This document shows, piece after piece, positions 15,469 to 21,625 of a DNA stretch of 24,114 nucleotides (position 1 is its first letter; every line of letters begins with the position of its first letter). Position numbers and translations under genes: made by a program. The notes beneath the pieces are model-generated. The model saw only the letters and a list, made by a program, of their open reading frames with translations, made no database searches and had not been told where the DNA came from. Origin of the DNA: a virus. The stretch is taken from the IMG/VR virus record IMGVR_UViG_3300031776_000002, positions 1 to 24,114 of that record. The stretch is one strand, 5' to 3'.

Positions 15469-15633
15469 ATGAACATCGGTAAAGAGTTCGAGGAGCCAGT
15501 CTATATCCCAGACGAAGAGCCCATCGTTATCCCAGACGATCTACCAGTGGAGCCCGAGCAGGCGCCGGAGCCAGCACCAGAGTCGGAGCCGGCACCCGAA
15601 CCAGAGGCTGAGCCCGAACCGGTGCCGGCCTGA
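15469..15633 (+). CDS. Tiny acidic Pro/Glu/Ala-rich protein, first early gene
   Basis: 54 aa from ATG 15469 with AAAGGAGGG just upstream; an in-frame ATG at 15430 precedes the transcription start and is discarded. The N-terminus 'MNIGKEFEEPVYIPDEEPIV' is followed by a low-complexity run of Pro-Glu-Pro-Ala units. It is strongly acidic and probably unstructured. No family recognised. As the first product of the strongest promoter it may be abundant; DNA mimicry or a protein-binding decoy is possible but speculative. Confidence 0.6.
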   Translation: MNIGKEFEEPVYIPDEEPIVIPDDLPVEPEQAPEPAPESEPAPEPEAEPEPVPA

Positions 15634-15661
15634 GCCGGTAAAGCGAAGGAAAGGAGGGAAG

Positions 15662-16492
15662 ATGAACGATCGGTTGCCTGTAAGGCGCGCCTACAAAGGG
15701 TTCGTAGTCTGGCTGGCGGCAGACGAGATATACCTTGTCTCGCCGACGGTCCCGGCGGTCTGGTACCCGCAGGCCGACGGAACCTGGCGTCTACGCGCAA
15801 AATGCGGCGGGCCGCACGACGCGGTGCCAGACCAGCTGTGCTCGTGCGGGATCCACGCCACATACGACCTTACCGAGGCGCTCCGCTTCGGAGGGTTCGT
15901 CGGGCTGGTGAGGCCAGTCGGGAGGACAATCCCGGCTGAGGAGGGGTGGCGAGCCGAGGCGGCGGTTGTGGAACTGTTGGCGGCCCCGTCGGAGATGATG
16001 CCCGACCTCCCGGAGGACCTGCGCTCGCGGGTCTGCACGTACGACCTGCTGGAGAGAGAAGCTTCGGTACCCCTGCGAGTGCAGGCTGGCCCTGGACAAG
16101 CCGGCAGAGTGGCGGTACTGTCAGAAGACCGACAAGACCCGCCAAATCGAGAAATGGCCCTGAGTGCGATGGTAGAACGACACGGCTCGTTTCTCAAGGT
16201 CACCTGGGCCAACAGTAGGGTGGCGCGCCGATATCGGGATGGGGAGCCACGAGCCGAGTGGTGGTACACCTTGTCCACAGAGGCGGTCTGGGTCCTGGGG
16301 CGCCGGGAAGGCCCGGCCGTGATAGAATACGGCCCGGACGGCTCGCCCAGTAAAGAGGTGTGGTACTGGCGCGGGCGGCCACACCGGGAAGACGGCCCCG
16401 CCTTCGTGGCGCGCGTGGGCGGAGGAACAACCCGGGCCTGGTACCGGGACGGCCGCTGCCTGTGGGACGAGTGGCGGGTGGAAAGGAGGTAA
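15662..16492 (+). CDS. Early protein, CxCG domain plus MORN-like HREDGPA repeats (paralogue 1)
   Basis: 276 aa, ATG 15662 behind AAAGGAGGG. The N-terminal domain (about 8-105) has 'YLVSPTVPAVWYPQADGTW', 'CSCGIHATYDL' and 'GWRAEAAVVELLAAP'. This resembles a widespread uncharacterised domain with C-x-CG-I-(Y/H) followed by a G-V...G-x-(V/I) strand and GWRAE. The C-terminal half has beta-hairpin repeats of the type 'W-Y-x-x-G-x-x-H-R-E-D-G-P-A' ('GPAVIEYGPDGSPSKEVWY', 'GRPHREDGPAF', 'AWYRDGRCLW'), similar to MORN-variant repeats seen in phage, giant-virus and bacterial proteins. The next gene is a full-length paralogue. No enzyme motif; function unknown. Being early and adjacent to recombination genes, a host-takeover or counter-defence role is possible. 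Confidence 0.8.
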   Translation: MNDRLPVRRAYKGFVVWLAADEIYLVSPTVPAVWYPQADGTWRLRAKCGGPHDAVPDQLCSCGIHATYDLTEALRFGGFVGLVRPVGRTIPAEEGWRAEAAVVELLAAPSEMMPDLPEDLRSRVCTYDLLEREASVPLRVQAGPGQAGRVAVLSEDRQDPPNREMALSAMVERHGSFLKVTWANSRVARRYRDGEPRAEWWYTLSTEAVWVLGRREGPAVIEYGPDGSPSKEVWYWRGRPHREDGPAFVARVGGGTTRAWYRDGRCLWDEWRVERR

Positions 16493-16495
16493 AGG

Positions 16496-17341
16496 ATGGA
16501 AACGACGACCGCACTGCAGGTTGGTCGGGCCTTCAAGGCTTTTAGAGTCGGCCTAGCGGACGACGCGGTGTATCTGGTGTCCGCCACCACCTGGGCGATC
16601 TGGTGGCCGCAACCGGACGGGACCTGGCGCTTGCGGGCACGGTGCCTGCGAGGCTGCACGGATATCCCTGACAAATGGTGCGCGTGCGGAATCTATGGCG
16701 CCTATGACCTCAACGACGCCCTAGAGTTTGGCGGCTTCGTCGGAGTTGTCCGCCCCGTGGGAAAGACGCTCCCGGCGAAGTACGGGTGGCGAGCCGAGGC
16801 GGCGGTGGTTGAGCTGCTGAGTGCACCGCCCGAGATCATCCCCGACCTGCCGCCCCAGCTGCGTGAGAGGCTCTGCCCACATGAGCTGCTGCAGGCAGAA
16901 GTTCAGGTCCCCGTAAGAGCAACGAGGCGAGCTGCGCCTAGGGAGGCACCGCCGTCACAAAACGAGCGACGACCGGAGCCTAGGCTATTGCCAGTTCTGC
17001 AGGTGAGGGTCGAGGAGGAAGAAACCATGCTCAGCGTTCGCTGGGGTTCGACCTTCGTCGTCAGGCGCTACCGGTACGGGAATCCTTGTGCCGACTGGTG
17101 GTACAGTCGAGAGGCCAACCGCATAGTCATGCATAGGGACGACGGGCCTGCTGTCATCGAGTACGAGCCAAACGGGAGGCCCTGCCGTGAAGAGTGGTAT
17201 CGAAAGGGTCGAGTACATCGGGAGGATGGGCCAGCAGTAGTGGTACGATACCATGGTCACTGGGAATACCGGGCCTGGTATCGTGACGGGCGCCCGCTGT
17301 GGACTGAGGGCGGGTACGTGAACAGAAAGGAGGAACAATGA
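16496..17341 (+). CDS. Early protein, CxCG domain plus MORN-like HREDGPA repeats (paralogue 2)
   Basis: 281 aa from ATG 16496, three bases after the stop of its paralogue, with AAAGGAGG upstream. Same architecture: 'YLVSATTWAIWWPQPDGTW', 'CACGIYGAYDL', 'GWRAEAAVVELLSAPPE', then a Pro/Arg-rich linker and the repeats 'HRDDGPAVIEYEPNG', 'WYRKGRVHREDGPAVVV' and 'RAWYRDGRPLW'. The two copies share short identical DNA blocks around GWRAEAAVVELL but diverge elsewhere, especially in the linker, so duplication is not recent. Surface differences with conserved Cys/His/Asp positions suggest two related binding specificities. It ends by ATGA coupling to the ERF gene. Confidence 0.8.
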   Translation: METTTALQVGRAFKAFRVGLADDAVYLVSATTWAIWWPQPDGTWRLRARCLRGCTDIPDKWCACGIYGAYDLNDALEFGGFVGVVRPVGKTLPAKYGWRAEAAVVELLSAPPEIIPDLPPQLRERLCPHELLQAEVQVPVRATRRAAPREAPPSQNERRPEPRLLPVLQVRVEEEETMLSVRWGSTFVVRRYRYGNPCADWWYSREANRIVMHRDDGPAVIEYEPNGRPCREEWYRKGRVHREDGPAVVVRYHGHWEYRAWYRDGRPLWTEGGYVNRKEEQ

Positions 17342-18015
17342 GTCAGCCCAAGCACGACGATCAGCCTGGTCAGCCACAGTCCGCCGAGAAACAATCTCTA
17401 CACGCCCGCTGGTTGCGGGTTATGCGGGACCTCAGGCCGCCGAAGAAGAGGGAGCCGGGCGACCAGTTCTACCCGTACATCGCCTGGGACGACCTCGCCG
17501 AACGCCTGCGGCCTGTCCTCGCAGAGCACGGGGTGTACCTGCTGGTCAGCCTGCGGGACATCGAAACCGAGCGGGTCGATGAGGTGTCAGAGGGCCGCAA
17601 AAGGACGGGCAAGATCGCCCGGGTCACGGTAGAGATACAGCGTATGACCGAAGACGGCGAAAGCGACACCGCGCTTTACGTTGCCGAGGCGTTCGACTCG
17701 GGTCGGGGAGACAAGGCAATCCAAAAGGCGGTGACCTCGGCGGTGAAATACTGGCTGCTGAAGTGTCTCTGCGTTGGCGACCCGCTGGTCGACCCGGATG
17801 CCGACCAAGAGCCACGAGCCGAGGCAGTGGAGTCCGAGGACCTCCGCAAGCGGAGGCAGAAGCTGTTGTCACAGGCGATGCACCTGCCGCAATGGCCGCA
17901 GTTGCGGCGGCAGTGGAAAGAGGAGGGCTACGACCTCTCGTCGCTCAGTTCCGAGGAACTCGACGAGCTCGAGCGGCGGGTGGCGGCCCTGGTCAGTGCA
18001 AAGGAGGGCCAATGA
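17338..18015 (+). CDS. ERF-family single-strand annealing protein
   Basis: 225 aa from ATG 17338, with AAAGGAGGA upstream and ATGA coupling. The core matches the ERF superfamily: 'YPYIAWDDLAERLRPVLAEH', 'GVYLLVSLRD', 'VTVEIQRM', and the signature 'GDKAIQKAVTSAVKYWL' starting at Gly124, followed by 'LCVGDPLVDPDAD'. ERF proteins anneal complementary single strands in RecA-independent phage recombination. The last about 60 residues form charged helices, as usual for the variable ERF tail. The partner nuclease is the next gene, an arrangement like lambda Red. Confidence 0.9.
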   Translation: MSQPKHDDQPGQPQSAEKQSLHARWLRVMRDLRPPKKREPGDQFYPYIAWDDLAERLRPVLAEHGVYLLVSLRDIETERVDEVSEGRKRTGKIARVTVEIQRMTEDGESDTALYVAEAFDSGRGDKAIQKAVTSAVKYWLLKCLCVGDPLVDPDADQEPRAEAVESEDLRKRRQKLLSQAMHLPQWPQLRRQWKEEGYDLSSLSSEELDELERRVAALVSAKEGQ

Positions 18016-18917
18016 ACGACGACAGAGCAAGACCGTCGATTGTCAAGACGGCCGAGGGCTACGAAATCCGTGCATCTGCGCTGAATCTGTGCCCCCGGGC
18101 GCTCGCCCTAGAGTACGTCACAGGGGAGGCGCCCGAACCCGGGCCCTGGCTGCGGCGGGCGATGCAGTACGGTGTCGATGCGCAGGACCGGTTGCTGCTC
18201 GACTACTTCGAGCCGTCGCGCCTTGAGGTTGAGGTAAGAACCGAACTGCAGCTTGGGCGTTGGAGGGTGGTAGGTCATGCCGACGCCATGCACTACAGCG
18301 AGATTGACTATGACCGCCGCGTCGTTGAGGTCAAGACCACAAATAGCGATATAACCGAAGAGCAGGCCCGCGCGAAGTGGGGCCGCCAGATCGCCGCATA
18401 CGTCCACGGAGCAGGGGCCGCAGGCGCCCTACTTGTAGTAGAGAACCGCGTGACAAAACACACGAAGCTCTTCGCGCTCGCCGTTGTCGACCTACCGACA
18501 CCCGAGCAGCTGGAAGAGTGGCTGCACGACGAGGTCGAGCCAGCCATCGAAAAGGAGGACCCCGCTCTGGCCCGCTGCACGTGCAAGCGGTGCGGGAGGC
18601 GGAAAGTCGCTGAGGAGGACGCCGAGGACCTCAGGGAGGCGCTCGAGGTGTGGGCCGAGCTGACCCGTGAGATTGAGGAGCTGGAGGCCCGGCGGCAATC
18701 AGTCCGTGAGTGGTTGGAGTCGGTCCGTGAATGGACCCCAGACGAGAAGATAGAATTGGCTGGGGTCAGGGTGATGTGGATGCCACCGACGGAGGCTCGG
18801 GTGTTCGACTCGAAGCGACACCAGGCGGAGCACCCGCAGTGTCACGAGCAGTACATGACGACGCAACTGCGCAAGGGAGGGCTTCGGCTGACGTTGGTCA
18901 GAAAGGAGGAGGCATGA
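18012..18917 (+). CDS. PD-(D/E)XK exonuclease, Cas4/AddB-like with Fe-S cysteines
   Basis: 301 aa from ATG 18012 (AAGGAGGGCC upstream, overlapping the ERF stop); the frame is open further left but inside ERF. Catalytic signature: 'GHADAM' (Asp91), 'VVEVKTT' (Glu106, Lys108) and 'QIAAY' (Gln126-Tyr130), the RecB-type motifs. 'SALNLCPRALALEY' places Cys27 just ahead of the nuclease core, and 'CTCKRCG' supplies Cys189, Cys191 and Cys194 after it. One early plus three late cysteines is the layout of the 4Fe-4S cluster in Cas4 and AddB. A coiled coil (about 200-245) and a basic tail follow. It likely resects DNA ends to feed ERF. The cluster is inferred. Confidence 0.85.
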   Translation: MNDDRARPSIVKTAEGYEIRASALNLCPRALALEYVTGEAPEPGPWLRRAMQYGVDAQDRLLLDYFEPSRLEVEVRTELQLGRWRVVGHADAMHYSEIDYDRRVVEVKTTNSDITEEQARAKWGRQIAAYVHGAGAAGALLVVENRVTKHTKLFALAVVDLPTPEQLEEWLHDEVEPAIEKEDPALARCTCKRCGRRKVAEEDAEDLREALEVWAELTREIEELEARRQSVREWLESVREWTPDEKIELAGVRVMWMPPTEARVFDSKRHQAEHPQCHEQYMTTQLRKGGLRLTLVRKEEA

Positions 18918-19315
18918 AAGAGGAACTGGACCTCAGTAGCACGCTGTTGTACACGGCGTATCTGTGGAGCAGCGACGGGAGACGGATTGCCGTGAGCGCT
19001 GACCCGTTGTTGGTGGCCCGGACGATCGACGAGGAAATAGGCCGGCGGAAAGTGCGGGCCCGACACGGGAGAGAGCGCTTTGAGATTGACGTGGTGGACG
19101 TCCGCCTGCAACACCTGCCCGATCCTGCGCTTGACCGGTTAGGCAAGTTGTTAGCCGAGGGAAAGACGCCTATAGTCCCGCCTGTCGTGGTCCAGGCGTT
19201 GCGTGCGCAGGGATACCATCAGATAGCGAAGAAGTGCGTCATCACCTGGGAGCTGCAGCACGATGCAAGGGGCCGTGTAACGGGCTGCACGGCGCTGGCG
19301 AGGGTAGTCGAATGA
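18914..19315 (+). CDS. Early protein of unknown function
   Basis: 133 aa from ATG 18914 with AAAGGAGGAGG upstream and ATGA coupling to the nuclease. Mixed alpha/beta: strand pair 'TLLYTAYLWSSDGRRIAVSA', helix 'DPLLVARTIDEEIGRR', strand 'ERFEIDVVDVRLQHL', and an end strand 'CVITWELQHDARGRVTGCT'. No signal peptide, membrane segment or catalytic motif visible and no family recognised. Tight coupling to the recombination pair upstream and to a secreted enzyme downstream gives little guidance. Confidence 0.7.
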   Translation: MKEELDLSSTLLYTAYLWSSDGRRIAVSADPLLVARTIDEEIGRRKVRARHGRERFEIDVVDVRLQHLPDPALDRLGKLLAEGKTPIVPPVVVQALRAQGYHQIAKKCVITWELQHDARGRVTGCTALARVVE

Positions 19316-20040
19316 GGCTAGTGCGATATCTCGCCGCTGCCGGCGCCCTAATCTTGCTGCTGGTGTGGGCCACCGACACGGCCGGTGCAGAAGAGAGCAC
19401 CGAGCAGACCATCCGTAGGGTGTCGCAGGAGGAAGGGATCGACGGCAACCTTGCGGTTTCTGTTGCCAGGTGTGAGTCGAGCCTGCGGCACGACGCCAGG
19501 AACGGGAAGTACCGGGGCGTGTTCCAGATGGGGCCCGGCTGGGCCTCGCACAGCGGGTCGGTGGAAGACCAGACCCGGGAATTCGCCAGTGCGGTCAAGG
19601 CAGGGAGCGCTGCGAGGCACTGGGCGTGTTGGCCGAGGGGTAAGGCGGGCCGAGGGAGCGCGAGCAGGAGAACGCTGCAAGCCCGGCCCCCAACCGGTAC
19701 CGACCGCTGCGACAGGGCGACTGGGGAGTGGCGCTGTCATCCGAGCTGGACCAAACCCGACGCTCTCACTGTGTCGCCCACGATAGAGACCGACCCAGGC
19801 CCCGAGATTGAGTCTTGTGCCTGGGAAGGAACCGACTGGACCTGCGTTCGCAAAAGCGTCGAAGTGCCAGTCCAGGAGGAGCCGCCCGAGATTATCACCA
19901 GTACGGTGCCCAGCAAAGACCCGATGGGCTTCTGGGGGTGGCTGGACGTCATAATCCTAGCAACGATTGCGGTTATGGCGGTCCTGGGCAGGAGCATGAA
20001 AGAAAAGGGGACGGCCCGAGGACCGTCCCCCGATCCCTAG
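19312..20040 (+). CDS. Secreted or membrane-anchored lytic transglycosylase-like protein
   Basis: 242 aa from ATG 19312 (ATGA coupling). Residues 1-26 form a signal peptide or anchor (MRLVRYLAAAG, hydrophobic core, possible cleavage after AGA). Then 'VSQEEGIDGNLAVSVARCES' with catalytic-type Glu55, followed by 'YRGVFQMG', is the lysozyme-like SLT/resuscitation-factor pattern. A middle section has two short Cys repeats of the form C-x(5-6)-W-x-C ('CDRATGEWRC', 'CAWEGTDWTC'). Near the end, 'GWLDVIILATIAVMAVLG' is a second membrane segment with a cytoplasmic tail. The enzyme would act on peptidoglycan outside the membrane. An early-region, membrane-tethered cell-wall enzyme is unusual: virion entry enzymes are normally in the tail module. 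Its 3' end contains a stem-loop. Confidence 0.72.
   Translation: MRLVRYLAAAGALILLLVWATDTAGAEESTEQTIRRVSQEEGIDGNLAVSVARCESSLRHDARNGKYRGVFQMGPGWASHSGSVEDQTREFASAVKAGSAARHWACWPRGKAGRGSASRRTLQARPPTGTDRCDRATGEWRCHPSWTKPDALTVSPTIETDPGPEIESCAWEGTDWTCVRKSVEVPVQEEPPEIITSTVPSKDPMGFWGWLDVIILATIAVMAVLGRSMKEKGTARGPSPDP
20007..20030 (+). promoter_or_regulatory. Stem-loop A of a duplicated pair
   Basis: Eight-bp perfect stem (GGGGACGG / CCGTCCCC) with loop CCCGAGGA, inside the 3' end of the transglycosylase gene and 27 bases before the GTG of the next gene. Read on the minus strand, CCGTCCCC is followed by TTTTCTTTC, so it has intrinsic-terminator form for leftward transcription. The near copy at 20189-20210 has the same distance to the next start, which favours an RNA operator or insulating element. 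Confidence 0.6.
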
Positions 20041-20057
20041 CCCAAAGGAGGCGAGCT

Positions 20058-20246
20058 GTGATGGAGAACTTTTCAGAGCTGAGTAGCAGTTTACACCAAG
20101 CCCGCAGCGAGTGCAAGCACTGGCCGGGGGAGATGCTCGACGGGCCCGGGGATAGTGTGCTAGAATTTGGAGCGTACAGAAAAGAGAAGGGACGGCCCGC
20201 AGACCGTCCCGAACCCCAAGCACGAACAAGGAGGGGTAATTGGTAG
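20058..20246 (+). CDS. Small ORF of unknown function between the paired stem-loops
   Basis: 62 aa. GTG 20058 is chosen because AAAGGAGG (20043-20050) is 7 bases away; ATG 20061 directly follows and is the alternative. Sequence: 'MENFSELSSSLHQARSECKH', 'WPGEMLDGPGDSVLEFGAYR', then a basic end 'KEKGRPADRPEPQARTRRGN'. The basic end is partly encoded by stem-loop B and its surroundings. It overlaps the next gene by 7 bases. No family recognised; a regulator of the downstream replication genes is conceivable but untested. Confidence 0.5.
   Translation: MMENFSELSSSLHQARSECKHWPGEMLDGPGDSVLEFGAYRKEKGRPADRPEPQARTRRGNW
20137..20166 (+). promoter_or_regulatory. Possible internal promoter for the replication genes
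   Basis: An extended -10 (TGC then TAGAAT, 20158-20166) with a partial -35 (TCGACG, 20137-20142, spacing 18) lies just before stem-loop B and the replisome organizer gene. The predicted start is near 20173, so stem-loop B would be at the beginning of the transcript. The -35 is poor and the site lies inside a small ORF, so confidence is limited. Confidence 0.3.
20189..20210 (+). promoter_or_regulatory. Stem-loop B of a duplicated pair
   Basis: Seven-bp stem (GGGACGG / CCGTCCC) with loop CCCGCAGA, 29 bases before the TTG of the replisome organizer gene. It matches stem-loop A (20007-20030) in stem, loop start and A-rich 5' flank, but the surrounding codons are in another register, so the similarity is not from protein conservation. 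On the minus strand it is followed by TTCTCTTTTC. Confidence 0.6.
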
Positions 20247-21625
20247 TAACAGCCTACAACAAAGCACACCGGATGTCAAGCACAGCATACCGCCTCTTGC
20301 GCCTACTTTCCGAGTCCGCCGACGAAGCCGGGATCATCGAGATGACACAAGAGGAGATGGCTTCACGGCTGGGTGCCTGTCGGCGAGCTGTAGCCAACGC
20401 CATGAAGAGCCTGACGGCGCTTGGTCTGGTGAGTCGGCCGGGGAACGGCATCTACCTACTCGGTGCACAAATGGCGCATAACAACCGCACAACCGATGCA
20501 TATTCGGTGCATATTCCGTCCATAGAGGATGCACAGACAGGTTGTGGGATGCACGAAGGCAGCACAGGGGATGCACCTTCGGTGCACATTACGTGCATAG
20601 ATGAGCCTAACTCTACTAGGGACTATATATTGTCTAGACTACAGCAAGGTAAACCAGTGAAGGAGCAAGAGAAACTAGAGCAAGAGTTAGAGCAACTACA
20701 GCAAGAAAAAGCAAAACTGCAGCAAGAGCTGGTAAAACTACAACAAGAGGTCGAGAGGCTTCGAAGCGAAGTCAAAAAGCTGCAGTCAAAGCGAGCCGCC
20801 ACCCCACCCGTCAGCGAGGAGCCCGAGGCGCCAGAGCCGGAGGCCGAGGCGCTGCCACCTGGTCAGCTCAAGGTCTCGGATTCAGCACCCGAGCCACCCG
20901 ACCAGTTTCCCCAGAACGAAACCGATGCCTGGCTTTCCGTGTCCGACGCGGTGGCGATCTGGAACGAGACCTGCTCGCCGCCGCTACCGTCAGTCCGCAC
21001 GATAACCCCGAAGCGCCGCCAGCAACTGCGTGCCCGTCAGCGGGAGCACCCGCAGCTACGCACTGCGGACGGCTTCCGGGAGTTCTGCCAGTCAGTGGCC
21101 GCCAGCCCGTTCTTACGGGGTGAGACGGGCCGGGACACATGGCGAGGGGCTACCTTCGACTGGTGCCTGACGCCGACCTACTGCGTGCGCATCATCGAGG
21201 GCCACTACGCCCCGCCAGAGCAGCGGTCGGCGCAGCAAATCCAGAGCGCTTTCGCGTGGCTGGAACGTGCGCGGGAGGAACGGGAAAGGCAGCGGAAGCG
21301 GTCAGTGGAGGAGATCGAGGAGGTGAGGCGAAATGAGCAACGATCCGCAGAACGACGCAGGGATGAGTTACACCGAGTTCGTGGAGGCGATCAAGCTACT
21401 CTGCTTGTGCTTCCGTCAGCCGCCACTGAGCGAGGAGGAGCTACAGGCGTGGTACACGGTGGGGAAGATGAGCAAGCGGAACCCCCAGGACATGGCGGCG
21501 GCAGTGGAGAGCCTAGCCCTGAGCCTGGACCGGTTCCCCTCGTTGTCGCAGCTTGTCGAGGCGATCCAGGAGGCCAAGTGGGAGCGGAAGCGGAGCCAGG
21601 CAGCAACGGAGGTGGTAGGCGATGA
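20240..21625 (+). CDS. Phage replisome organizer / replication initiator (O-like), 3' end uncertain
   Basis: TTG 20240 with AAGGAGGGG upstream; open to TGA 21623-21625 (461 aa). Winged-helix domain at about 12-75 ('MTQEEMASRLGACRRAVANA', 'GLVSRPGNGIYLL'). A linker (about 76-135) is encoded by the iteron DNA, then a heptad coiled coil (about 140-182, repeating KLQQE) and an acidic Pro-rich linker follow. The C-terminal domain (about 230-330) has 'AVAIWNETCSPPLPSV', 'FREFCQSVAASPFLRG', 'TFDWCLTP' (Thr305) and 'RIIEGHY', matching the conserved C-terminus of phage replication proteins that recruit the helicase loader. Residues after about 364 look non-coding: they cover the next gene in another frame, lose third-position GC bias and are Gly/Pro/Arg-rich. 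The authentic protein may end near 21332. Confidence 0.85.
   Translation: MVVTAYNKAHRMSSTAYRLLRLLSESADEAGIIEMTQEEMASRLGACRRAVANAMKSLTALGLVSRPGNGIYLLGAQMAHNNRTTDAYSVHIPSIEDAQTGCGMHEGSTGDAPSVHITCIDEPNSTRDYILSRLQQGKPVKEQEKLEQELEQLQQEKAKLQQELVKLQQEVERLRSEVKKLQSKRAATPPVSEEPEAPEPEAEALPPGQLKVSDSAPEPPDQFPQNETDAWLSVSDAVAIWNETCSPPLPSVRTITPKRRQQLRARQREHPQLRTADGFREFCQSVAASPFLRGETGRDTWRGATFDWCLTPTYCVRIIEGHYAPPEQRSAQQIQSAFAWLERAREERERQRKRSVEEIEEVRRNEQRSAERRRDELHRVRGGDQATLLVLPSAATERGGATGVVHGGEDEQAEPPGHGGGSGEPSPEPGPVPLVVAACRGDPGGQVGAEAEPGSNGGGRR
20464..20604 (+). repeat. Array of 11-bp iterons (consensus TGCAYA + 5), putative replication origin
   Basis: Units begin at 20464, 20475, 20486, 20497, 20508, 20519, 20530, then 20550, 20561, 20572, 20583 and 20594. 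Spacing is exactly 11 except for one 20-bp step after 20530. Eight units start with TGCA, two with CGCA, one each with AGCA and TCCA; the next bases are CA or TA in ten of twelve. Two 32-bp stretches (20495-20526, 20570-20601) match at 27 of 32 positions. An 11-bp period is not a multiple of three, so it reflects DNA-level constraint. Location between the initiator's DNA-binding and C-terminal coding parts mirrors lambda ori within O. Confidence 0.82.
20605..20760 (+). other. A/T-rich segment beside the iterons, candidate DNA unwinding element
   Basis: Immediately right of the iterons the base composition shifts: ACTATATATTGTCTAGAC (about 20621-20639) and then a long A-rich, purine-biased + strand (repeated GCAAGA, CAAGAG, AAAACT) inside an otherwise GC-rich genome. 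In iteron origins the helix opens in such an adjacent segment. Part of the bias comes from coding a Lys/Gln/Glu coiled coil, so the role is inferred from position. Confidence 0.55.

Noticed and set aside
15691-16674. Minus-strand open frame of 327 codons opposite the tandem paralogues
   Set aside because: No recognisable motif and composition typical of antisense to GC-rich coding DNA; the + strand pair is conserved with itself.
17763-18011. Upstream extension of the nuclease frame
   Set aside because: Overlaps the ERF gene and is Gly/Ala/Arg-rich; ATG 18012 has a strong ribosome binding site.
20464-20604. CRISPR-like array
   Set aside because: Units are only 11 bp with no spacers; the pattern fits iterons.
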